From CAYSJU01 sp964431495 (lineage in GTDB: Bacteria > Omnitrophota > Gorgyraeia > Tantalellales > Tantalellaceae), in the NCBI GenBank assembly GCA_964431495.1, contig CAYSJU010000055.1:1-5349 (forward strand): DNA of 5,349 nucleotides, written 5' to 3'. Shown here piece after piece: positions 1-5,338 of this stretch. Below the pieces are notes generated by a model. The model did no database searches and was not told the origin of the DNA. It was given only the letters and a program-made list of their open reading frames with translations. Made by a program: the position numbers and the translations under genes. The stretch's first letter is position 1. Each line of letters opens with the position of its first letter.

Positions 1-328
1 CTATCAGATTCCGCTTAATGCCGATGTATTCCGTGCGGGTTAATGCCCCGTTCTGGTAGTCCTGATTAATGGCCTTCATCCTGACCACATATCTCGTTGT
101 TTGCGCCTCAGGAATGCCCAAACGTTTTGCTTCCGCTTGAAGGGCAGTATCGTTGATCGACACCGTCTTCATCAGGGACTCCATGCTCAATGGATCCATG
201 CTTTCGGTGCCCGGGTCCAGACTTTCAACGTTTTGTTCCGCTTCTTCTGCGTAAGCAGGGTCAGGGATTATCGCTGGACCAGACAGTAAAATGAGCACTG
301 ACACGATTGACAAACATTTTCCGCGCAT
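1..328 (-). CDS. Secreted protein of unknown function, C-terminus cut by window edge
   Basis: Reading from ATG at 328-326, 109 codons stay open to the window edge, so the end of the gene is missing. Residues 1-27 are a clear Sec signal peptide: Arg2 and Lys4, a hydrophobic core at about 6-21, and an A-Y-A cleavage motif before Glu28. The mature part begins acidic and rich in Met and Ser (28-55), then becomes helical. Residues 85-109 (NQDYQNGALTRTEY, then IGIKRNLI) loosely resemble the short SHOCT-type helical pattern 'G-x-(I/L)-T-x-x-E-(F/Y)-x-x-x-K-x-x-(L/I)', which often closes a protein; this likeness is an inference by eye. The start is firm: the purine run AAAGGGGG lies just upstream, and the ATG shares its A with the TAA of the preceding gene (TAATG), a typical translational coupling. 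It is probably the fourth gene of the transporter operon. I do not recognise a family. Confidence 0.8.
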   Translation of the reverse strand, partial: MRGKCLSIVSVLILLSGPAIIPDPAYAEEAEQNVESLDPGTESMDPLSMESLMKTVSINDTALQAEAKRLGIPEAQTTRYVVRMKAINQDYQNGALTRTEYIGIKRNLI

Positions 329-795
329 TATTCCCCCTTTTTTTGAATCACATGAAACCCTTTACCATCTTCTTTGGGCCGCAGGATGATCCGTTGCCGG
401 AGCGGTCTGGGAGCGCCGGATCTGCCCGAAATGGCTTTCGACACGGTCATGGTGACGTTGTAATCAACGGCCATGGCGCCATCATCAAGCCGTGTAAGTT
501 TTACGTTACTCATCGCTTTGAAATTCATATCAATATCGTTCTCGACCGCAAATTTTGCAAGTTCGGTATAATTTTTGGGATATTTTTGATTTTCAAGGAG
601 AAATTCCTGAAGCGCCGCTATAATCTTAAGAACATCCGGCATTATTCTTTCCCCAAAATCATACTTTACGGATTTAGCCACTGCCTCCAAAAATTCGTCA
701 AAAGCCCCGGCATGACATGTCTCACTCGCAGCTATATTCATCAAGATCAGCAATATCAGTATCATCCTCATTGCGCTTATTCCCATGGAATTCAT
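328..795 (-). CDS. Small secreted (periplasmic) protein, family not recognised
   Basis: This gene encodes 155 aa. Residues 11-29 form a hydrophobic signal segment ending in T-C-H-A, with cleavage likely after Ala29 or Gly30. The mature protein opens with a helix-rich stretch (32-65) and then has F-L-L-E-N-Q-K-Y-P-K-N-Y-T-E-L at about 65-79. That pattern recalls the 'YP-x-x-x-x-E-L' element seen in the globular part of pseudopilin-like proteins. The C-terminal half looks like beta strands with a basic segment (SGRSGAPRPLRQR) before the end. The pseudopilin likeness is only by eye, and there is no N-methylation motif. Its ATG overlaps the stop of the upstream small ORF (ATGA), and its TAA overlaps the next start (TAATG), so it sits inside a tightly coupled operon. 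No strong Shine-Dalgarno precedes the ATG at 795. Met4, Met9 or Met11 are alternative starts that would leave a more compact signal peptide. Confidence 0.8.
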   Translation of the reverse strand: MNSMGISAMRMILILLILMNIAASETCHAGAFDEFLEAVAKSVKYDFGERIMPDVLKIIAALQEFLLENQKYPKNYTELAKFAVENDIDMNFKAMSNVKLTRLDDGAMAVDYNVTMTVSKAISGRSGAPRPLRQRIILRPKEDGKGFHVIQKKGE

Positions 796-935
796 TCTTT
801 TTGGATACTCATCTTCTGCAAGTTCTCCAGGACTCGAACCAGAAGATATAGCGCCAGTGAACAGAAAATCCCCTCTGCAAGGAAATACAACGCGACAGGG
901 TCATTATAGCCCCCCCTTCCTTCGGCGGTAAACAC
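792..935 (-). CDS. Tiny single-pass membrane protein (47 aa from GTG; start uncertain)
   Basis: An open frame of 47 codons begins at GTG 935-933, four bases after the transporter's stop, and ends at TGA 794-792, overlapping the next gene's ATG (ATGA). Residues 13-36 (PVALYFLAEGIF, then CSLALYLLVRVL) form one hydrophobic helix followed by a charged amphipathic tail (ENLQKMSIQKE). This supports a small inner-membrane protein and the reading frame. The start is doubtful. Residues 5-9 (E-G-R-G-G) are encoded by a purine run (GGAAGGGGGGG) that looks like a Shine-Dalgarno site for the ATG at 904-902, but that ATG is in another frame. One extra C in the CCC at 898-900 would join that ATG to this helix as a 37-aa protein starting M-T-P-V-A-L. 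The protein may be an accessory subunit of the neighbouring transporter; that is inference only. I do not recognise a family. Confidence 0.5.
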   Translation of the reverse strand: MFTAEGRGGYNDPVALYFLAEGIFCSLALYLLVRVLENLQKMSIQKE

Positions 936-939
936 AATA

Positions 940-2181
940 TCAGTATACCTCTCGTTTCTTTAAAAGAAAAACAACCCCGAGCACAAAGAACAGGATCAGG
1001 CCCAGAAACGCCAGTCGATATCCCATTCCCCCCAGCCGGGAAAGATACAAAAGAAGAAGTCCCCATAAAACAGGGCCCACCACCCCCGAAAAATAGTTTA
1101 TAAGGCTGAATATTCCGAAGGCCTCGCCTATCATTTCTTCAGGGACAAGCTTGACCACCGTGGCGCGCAGGACCACCCACGTGGAGCCAAGGCTCAGCCC
1201 CAGCAGGGCCCCTACCAGCCATAGAAAGGGCAGGCTGAGCAAAGCTCCACCCAGAATACAGATCATCCAGAGGAAAAATATTCCCATTAAGAGGCGTCTA
1301 TACCCCAGCAAGTCGCTCAGGTAGCCCGAGAGCAGACTTCCCACGATCGCAAAGAGAGTGGAAAACGCGATGAGATCTATGAGCTGATCTCCATCCAGCC
1401 CGAAAACCCTCCAGGCATAGACAGACATAAAAAGTATGACGGTATTCACGGCGCAAAGAGAAAAAAAGGATGCTTTTAAAAAGTCAACGAACCCATCGAT
1501 CTTGCGGATCTCCGAAAATGCCTTTTTCAACTTTCCGTAGACATCCGTCCAGGCCCTCCCCTCAGGAAGACGCGAAGGGCCGGCGTTTTTCTCATCTCCA
1601 GTTTCCCTTACGAAGATCATGCATGGCAGAGCGAAGATAAAAAACATGATCCCTGCGAAAAGGAAGGCCGCCCGATACCCGCCAGTCAATATTACGGGTT
1701 TTGCAAGAAAGATCGCGATGACCGCCCCGCTATAGCCGAACATCCTTCCGAGTCCGGAGACGAGGCCGGCTTTGCCTCGCGGGGCAATTTTTGCCATAAG
1801 GGCATTATAAAAGGTTATCGCTTCCTGGCAGCCGAAATTCGCTATGCCGAAAAACCCCAGAGCCAGGAATATGTTTACGCGCAAACTTAAACCAATGGTA
1901 AACGCGATAGAAAGTAGCGTAAAAAAGATCAGGAACGCTTTATGCTTCCTTTTTACGTCAGCTATCGTCCCTAAGACCGGCGCGAAAACAGCGACCAGGA
2001 GCATGGAAACGCCAAAAGCAAGGCTGTAAAAAATCTCAGGAACACCATTTTCTATGCTCACCCAGCGCGGGAAATATAATGATACGATGAGCAAAGCGAA
2101 AAATTGATTAGCCAGATCGTAAAGCGCCCAGGAAAACACTGAAAGGCTTTTTGATATCTTTCCCCTGTCCTCGGTGCTCAT
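940..2181 (-). CDS. Major facilitator superfamily transporter, Atg22/UMF1-like
   Basis: This 413-aa inner-membrane protein has about 12 hydrophobic segments in two halves, joined by a charged loop at about 192-228. The N-terminus has the S-W-A-L-Y-D-x-A-N motif (17-25) followed by F-P-R-W, the hallmark of the Atg22/UMF1-like group (the bacterial relatives of the yeast vacuolar amino-acid effluxer Atg22). Loop 2-3 carries G-T-I-A-D-V-K-R-K (71-79), and the equivalent loop in the second half carries G-Y-L-S-D-L-L-G-Y-R-R (286-296). Both are MFS motif A. A family-like stretch V-P-E-E-M-I-G-E-A-F-G followed by S-G-V-V-G-P lies at 346-370. Length is normal. The substrate cannot be read from the sequence; amino-acid or other small-solute efflux is the family expectation. 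The ATG at 2181 has only a weak Shine-Dalgarno (CGAGAAA), but a good promoter lies 50-75 bases upstream. It is the first gene of an operon with three small envelope proteins. Confidence 0.9.
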   Translation of the reverse strand: MSTEDRGKISKSLSVFSWALYDLANQFFALLIVSLYFPRWVSIENGVPEIFYSLAFGVSMLLVAVFAPVLGTIADVKRKHKAFLIFFTLLSIAFTIGLSLRVNIFLALGFFGIANFGCQEAITFYNALMAKIAPRGKAGLVSGLGRMFGYSGAVIAIFLAKPVILTGGYRAAFLFAGIMFFIFALPCMIFVRETGDEKNAGPSRLPEGRAWTDVYGKLKKAFSEIRKIDGFVDFLKASFFSLCAVNTVILFMSVYAWRVFGLDGDQLIDLIAFSTLFAIVGSLLSGYLSDLLGYRRLLMGIFFLWMICILGGALLSLPFLWLVGALLGLSLGSTWVVLRATVVKLVPEEMIGEAFGIFSLINYFSGVVGPVLWGLLLLYLSRLGGMGYRLAFLGLILFFVLGVVFLLKKREVY

Positions 2182-2192
2182 ATTTTTCTCGT

Positions 2193-2204
2193 TTGTCTAG
2201 ACAA
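2193..2204. promoter_or_regulatory. Perfect 12-bp palindrome in transporter 5' leader (possible GntR/HutC-type operator)
   Basis: TTGTCTAGACAA is a perfect palindrome between the predicted promoter -10 and the transporter start. Its core GTCTAGAC fits the GT-N-TA-N-AC operator pattern described for HutC-subfamily GntR regulators (for example DasR/NagR sites). About one perfect 12-bp palindrome is expected by chance in 5 kb, so its placement is the only support. No regulator gene is in the window. Confidence 0.3.
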
Positions 2205-2228
2205 TGCGTCCGTTATCCGGTTATTAAC

Positions 2229-2258
2229 AAAGCATATATTATAGTAGCCGAGTGTCAA
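2229..2258 (-). promoter_or_regulatory. Sigma-70-like promoter for the transporter operon
   Basis: On the minus strand, -35 TTGACA (2258-2253) is followed after 16 bases by -10 TATGCT (2236-2231). A perfect TATAAT (2243-2238) overlaps the spacer but has no suitable -35. The wider sequence TTGACACTC-N10-ATATATGCTT recurs with identical spacing before the deiminase gene, which strengthens both calls. The predicted transcript would start near 2224, giving a leader of about 40 bases. Confidence 0.6.
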
Positions 2259-2266
2259 AGGCTACT
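2243..2266. repeat. 7-bp inverted repeat embracing the -35 box
   Basis: AGTAGCC (2243-2249) and GGCTACT (2260-2266) form a perfect 7-bp dyad with a 10-base loop that contains the TTGACA of the transporter promoter. It could be an operator, or a weak hairpin in read-through RNA from the upstream peptide gene. No U-tract follows, so it is not a good intrinsic terminator. Confidence 0.35.
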
Positions 2267-2402
2267 CGTGATGTTCGTCGCCAAGACAGGCGCAGGACAA
2301 ACCCCGAAACTGGTGTAGGATGGATTTCGCAACCATGCAAACCTATAAGAAGGCAGGCCCGGTGACGGGATGGGCCCTCTGTTTTCTGCGGGAATGGCCC
2401 CG

Positions 2403-2618
2403 TTATTTCTGTGTGCTTGGCGATACATCTTTGCTCGACGCTTCAGTTTCGCTTGGACAGCCGCACAGAGCTTGAAACGGTGCCGCCGCTGTCTTGACCA
2501 CGCACGCACAAGCGGCCGTAAACGGATCCGTTGCCTGTGTGCCCGACCCTGCTTCAGCAGCATAACAAACCGAACCGCAGAACACAAGAAGTACAGCTAT
2601 TGCGATCATCTTTTTCAT
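2403..2618 (-). CDS. Small secreted peptide with two tandem PFxAxCxC units
   Basis: This gene encodes 71 aa. Residues 1-20 are a standard Sec signal peptide (M-K-K, hydrophobic core 4-17, cleavage after C-Y-A at Ala20). The mature peptide of about 51 residues holds two repeats 15 residues apart: P-F-T-A-A-C-A-C (32-39) and P-F-Q-A-L-C-G-C (47-54), that is, two CxC pairs. It ends in a hydrophilic Ser/Thr/Lys tail. Paired CxC motifs commonly make disulfides or bind metal ions; which applies here is inference. I do not recognise the family. The ATG at 2618 is chosen because AAGGAGGG lies at ideal spacing. An in-frame TTG at 2654 also has AAGGAGAA before it and would add 12 residues ahead of the signal peptide. 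The gene stands alone, 182 bases after the porin-like gene and 221 before the transporter, with no clear terminator on its 3' side. Confidence 0.8.
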   Translation of the reverse strand: MKKMIAIAVLLVFCGSVCYAAEAGSGTQATDPFTAACACVVKTAAAPFQALCGCPSETEASSKDVSPSTQK

Positions 2619-2800
2619 TTTCGCCCTCCTTATTAGACACAACACTGGAAACAATTCTCCTTTTTGTTCACATTACAAAATCTCTACTCTATAGTTTACC
2701 CGATGGCATACGAGTGGGTAGGAAAAACAGCTTACTTTTTTTAAGTTTACATATGGCATTCAGCTCAATTCAAAGGAAGGTGTGGGGTCGATTTCGGGTT

Positions 2801-3613
2801 TTATGAAAGATACAAAAATGCAACCGTTAAAGCGTGATAATCGTTGTAAAGTAAATGGCATCGCCTTGCCAGCTGCTTGTAAAAATAGCTACCCAATCCC
2901 ACCGCTAATCCACTGGCAAAATGCTGAGCGAGCGTAAAGTCGAAGTGTAATTCGTCGCCTGTCTTATAGTTGGTGTTTTTGTTCTCGCTGTTCATTGTAT
3001 AGCCCGCGGCAAGCGATATCTCATGGCCGCCCTCTGCTTGCAGCCATGTAACAGCTATGTTTGGATCAACGGCGAAACGGTTCTTGCCGATATTTATTTC
3101 CCCGTTTTTTTTGTACTGACCGGTCGGGAAGAAAAGAAAAACAGCTCCAATGCAGTGAAAATTCCCGTATTGCCAGCCGAGCATCCCCGGGATAAAGAGC
3201 GTATCACCGCCCCCGGACGCTCTGGCTGTGCTCTGGACCAATGGTTCTCCCGTGGCTTCTATCTGGGACTTGAGGTGTGCAGACCCGATCGGCTGAAGTA
3301 CACCAATTCCATACTTGGCGCCAAGGATATTGAAATCCGGGACATAAGTAATGGTGACCAGATCCGCGAATGCCTTAATTTCGGCGTCCAGGTTTATATC
3401 GTCTACTATGACAACTTTACCGGCATCTGCGTTATACCAGTAACAGTCGTTCCGCAGGCATAGACCAGGTTTAGGCATAATGCCTGGAAGAAGGACCCGG
3501 TATCCCAATAAATACACACCGGTTCCGCCTTCAGCAGCATATGCCGCATCTAGCCCCGTCAGACGCAAGACAGCGAGAAGTAGTGCCACTAAAACATAAC
3601 GCAACTTATGCAA
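2801..3613 (-). pseudogene. Outer-membrane beta-barrel protein (SphA/MetA-phenol-degradation family, PF13557), C-terminus lost by internal deletion
   Basis: The 270-aa product starts at TTG 3613. This start is preferred because AAAGAGGT lies about 10 bases upstream and it gives a compact signal peptide (M-H-K-L-R, core 7-17, cleavage A-Y-A at 26). The mature part shows family features: E-G-G-T-G-V-Y-L-L-G near the start, then V-D-P-N-I-A-V-T-W-L (182-191) and L-A-A-G-Y-T-M-N-S-E-N-x-x-T-x-Y-K-T-G-D-E at 201-221. It continues with A-Q-H-F-x-S-G-L-A-V-G-L-G-S-Y-F-Y-K-Q-L (229-248). Such proteins are proposed outer-membrane transporters. After Leu248 homology stops and an unrelated 22-residue tail follows. 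In another frame at 2865-2827 the DNA reads G-D-A-I-Y-F-T-T-I-I-T-L-stop, a typical final strand of the family. About 50-60 residues appear deleted, so the barrel probably cannot close. It could still be expressed as a truncated protein. Confidence 0.75.
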
Positions 3614-3717
3614 TATTCGAACACCTCTTTTTGCGGATCGCGTGCTAAACAATTCGTGGTGCAGTGAACAGATCCCCCGTAAGCAGCTGTTTCCGCGAGC
3701 AGTGCGATAATTGCCAT
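3589..3717 (-). CDS. Possible 42-aa cysteine-containing small protein
   Basis: This open frame lies between the deiminase gene and the porin-like gene. ATG 3717-3715 is preceded by AGAGGGG at good spacing, and an earlier in-frame ATG at 3738 would give 49 aa. After a short hydrophobic start (MAIIALLAETAAYGG) come four cysteines in the pattern C-x3-C-x13-C-x2-C (HCTTNC, then EYCISC), with an acidic/basic linker (ARDPQKE). The stop (TAG 3591-3589) lies 25 bases inside the porin-like gene, whose Shine-Dalgarno is within this frame, so the two could be coupled. Cys spacing and the Shine-Dalgarno argue for a real gene. The weak signal sequence and the overlap argue for caution. With the 49-aa start the lysine and arginine ahead of the hydrophobic stretch would make a weak export signal. 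I recognise no family. Confidence 0.4.
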   Translation of the reverse strand: MAIIALLAETAAYGGSVHCTTNCLARDPQKEVFEYCISCVMF

Positions 3718-3766
3718 GGAACCCCTCTTCCCGCTCATATTGTCGCTTCTTGTAACTTGTCCTAAT

Positions 3767-5266
3767 TTACTTCTGTTTCGTTACTTCCACTGGAACGTTC
3801 TGCGTTTGGCAATGAATGGCGCCGAAGAAATACGCGGAATAATTCACCCCGACTACTTCATGGTCCGGCAAAATTTTACTGTATATTTCAATGGCCTTCT
3901 TATCTTCCGGCGCACCGTACAGAGGAACGATGATCTTTTTGTTCACTGTCAGGCTGTTAATATATGACCAGTCCTTTAAGTCTTGCCCTAAAACCTGATT
4001 GGAAGGTATCGGGATCTTGATAACCTTGAAATTTTTACCCGTAGTCAACGACTTATAACTTGAAATTATCTCGGCAGTCTCTTCAAGCGCGTCATACCAT
4101 AAACTTCCTTCGGGAGCCGAAGCGACAAATACAGTCTGCTCATCCGCAAACTTTACCGTCATATCAACATGCCCGCATACTTCACGCGGCGCATTCGGCG
4201 TGACGATCAGTTGTTTGCAACCATAGTAGTCATCCAGGATTTTCCTGAAGAGTTCGGGGCCTGTGTCCGGATTCTGGTCAAGCGCGTGTTGTGTAGTTAC
4301 TATTGTGCCATTGCCATCAGTGACAATATTCCCGCCCTGTTCTATCATGAGCGGCAGTTGATAAACCGGGACGTCCACATACTGTCCAAAAGCAGCCACC
4401 GCTTCTGAACTCCGCTTCGCATAAGGTTGGCCGCCCGCATATCCGATCAAAGGCGAACGGATAAATGCAGGGGTCTGCTCTTTGCCGCAAAGGACGGTAA
4501 GTTCGCCCCAGTTTCTTGCCCATACATCATTAGCCGGAATATAGAGAAACATAACATTCTCCAGTTTGATCCCTTTTCGGGTCAAATATAATGCTACTGC
4601 CTTCTGCCAGTATTCGTTAGGCACAAATATCCATGTCTGGGCCACTGTTCTGATCTCCTTGACCAGATTTGCTGTATTTCCCCAAACCGGGGCATCATAA
4701 ATCGGCCATGAAACGTATACCGCTGATTGGGGTCCAAATTCAGAAAGAAGTTTTACCGGCGTCTCTGGCGGGGTAAGCGCATAATAGCGGGTGTATTCAG
4801 CAAGAGACTCCATGAGCTGCTTGTGTGCGTCTGCATTTTCTAATGCTATTAAAGCAGCGGATTTGTCCATACCGCATTCTTTTAACAGGCTGCTGTCTTC
4901 CATGTATTGGGCCATCTCTTTGTCTGAAGAGATGCCTTTTCTTGCGGTTTCTATTTCGAGTTTATACACATCTTGAGTTTTTGAGAAAATATCAGCGGTA
5001 TATTCCGGAGTGAACAATGCGTTTAGATCAGGGTCAGTGTTAAGCCTCTGATTCCTGAAATCATTCTGCGTGAATGTATGAAGCGACCGGCCGGGAAGTT
5101 TGGAGAGATTATACTTTTCAATAAACGCAGTATTTCCACCTCCTTCCGGTTGTTTCTGTTCTGTTGTCTCTTTTTCTGACGCAGTTTGGCCGTAAACTGA
5201 CGGTCCGGAAAGAAATACCATCGAAAAGATGCCTGTAAATATCAGTAAATTGAGCATGCGACGCAT
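3767..5266 (-). CDS. Secreted agmatine deiminase / peptidylarginine deiminase (PPAD-type) superfamily protein
   Basis: This gene encodes 499 aa. Residues 1-26 are a Sec signal peptide (M-R-R, core 6-20, V-Y-G before Gln27). A Glu/Gln/Lys-rich linker (28-45) and a helical region of about 115 residues of unknown role follow. The deiminase domain (PF04371) starts near 162 (P-V-K-L-L-S-E-F-G-P-Q, then V-S-W-P) and runs to the end. Visible family motifs are W-A-R-N-W-G-E (249-255), E-Q-G-G-N-I-V-T-D-G (309-318), C-G-H-V-D-M (364-369) with His366 and Asp368, and the C-terminal G-A-I-H-C (482-486) with the nucleophile Cys486. The family hydrolyses guanidino groups, agmatine to N-carbamoylputrescine or protein arginine to citrulline. 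The usual R-D motif is R-N here (Asn252), so activity or substrate may differ. Typical agmatine deiminases are cytoplasmic and near 350-380 aa; the export signal favours a PPAD-like envelope role. AAGGAGGG just before ATG 5266 supports the start. Confidence 0.88.
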   Translation of the reverse strand: MRRMLNLLIFTGIFSMVFLSGPSVYGQTASEKETTEQKQPEGGGNTAFIEKYNLSKLPGRSLHTFTQNDFRNQRLNTDPDLNALFTPEYTADIFSKTQDVYKLEIETARKGISSDKEMAQYMEDSSLLKECGMDKSAALIALENADAHKQLMESLAEYTRYYALTPPETPVKLLSEFGPQSAVYVSWPIYDAPVWGNTANLVKEIRTVAQTWIFVPNEYWQKAVALYLTRKGIKLENVMFLYIPANDVWARNWGELTVLCGKEQTPAFIRSPLIGYAGGQPYAKRSSEAVAAFGQYVDVPVYQLPLMIEQGGNIVTDGNGTIVTTQHALDQNPDTGPELFRKILDDYYGCKQLIVTPNAPREVCGHVDMTVKFADEQTVFVASAPEGSLWYDALEETAEIISSYKSLTTGKNFKVIKIPIPSNQVLGQDLKDWSYINSLTVNKKIIVPLYGAPEDKKAIEIYSKILPDHEVVGVNYSAYFFGAIHCQTQNVPVEVTKQK

Positions 5267-5290
5267 ATCCCTCCTTTTCGTTTTGTCCTG

Positions 5291-5303
5291 AATGTACTAC
5301 ATT
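5291..5303. repeat. Inverted repeat AATGTA-C-TACATT at the deiminase transcription start
   Basis: Two perfect 6-base arms surround one central base, seven bases downstream of the predicted -10 box and before the Shine-Dalgarno. The position over the expected transcription start would suit a repressor site. The element is short and AT-rich, so chance is quite possible. Confidence 0.25.
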
Positions 5304-5308
5304 TATAG

Positions 5309-5338
5309 TAAGCATATATCAAATTGATAGAGCGTCAA
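5309..5338 (-). promoter_or_regulatory. Sigma-70-like promoter for the deiminase gene
   Basis: On the minus strand -35 TTGACG (5338-5333) and -10 TATGCT (5316-5311) are separated by 16 bases. The longer pattern TTGACGCTC-N10-ATATATGCTT matches the transporter promoter except for one base in the fixed part. Transcription would start near 5304, giving a leader of about 40 bases into the deiminase gene and probably the genes after it. Confidence 0.6.

Noticed and set aside
307..909. 200-codon open frame on the plus strand
   Set aside because: It lies opposite the 155-aa secreted protein and the small membrane ORF. Those have signal or TM segments, coupled starts and stops, and sensible composition, while the plus-strand product is rich in His, Arg, Phe and Tyr without any domain.
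2366..2400. Near-direct repeat CGGGATGGGCCC / CGGGAATGGCCC plus a 5-bp GGCCC/GGGCC stem (2356-2376), considered as terminator of the CxC peptide gene
   Set aside because: The stem is short with an 11-base loop, and no U-tract follows on the minus strand. The repeat is imperfect and occurs only twice.
2255..2587. 110-codon minus-strand open frame overlapping the CxC peptide gene in another frame
   Set aside because: The overlapping 71-aa gene has an ideal ribosome site, a signal peptide and a repeat motif. The alternative product is Arg-rich and has no ribosome site. Its tail (R-N-P-S-Y-T) vaguely resembles translated intergenic repeats, but one copy in this window proves nothing.
2700..2760. 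A-rich stretch after the porin-like gene (CTTAAAAAAAG and a T run) considered as an intrinsic terminator
   Set aside because: The arms do not pair into a GC-containing stem before the T run, so I cannot support a terminator.
3023..3463. 146-codon plus-strand open frame
   Set aside because: It is antisense to the well-recognised outer-membrane protein gene and shows no ribosome site or family signature.
3614..3652. TTG at 3652 as the start of the porin-like gene
   Set aside because: There is no Shine-Dalgarno upstream and it adds 13 polar/basic residues before the signal peptide. TTG 3613 has AAAGAGGT upstream and gives a normal signal peptide.
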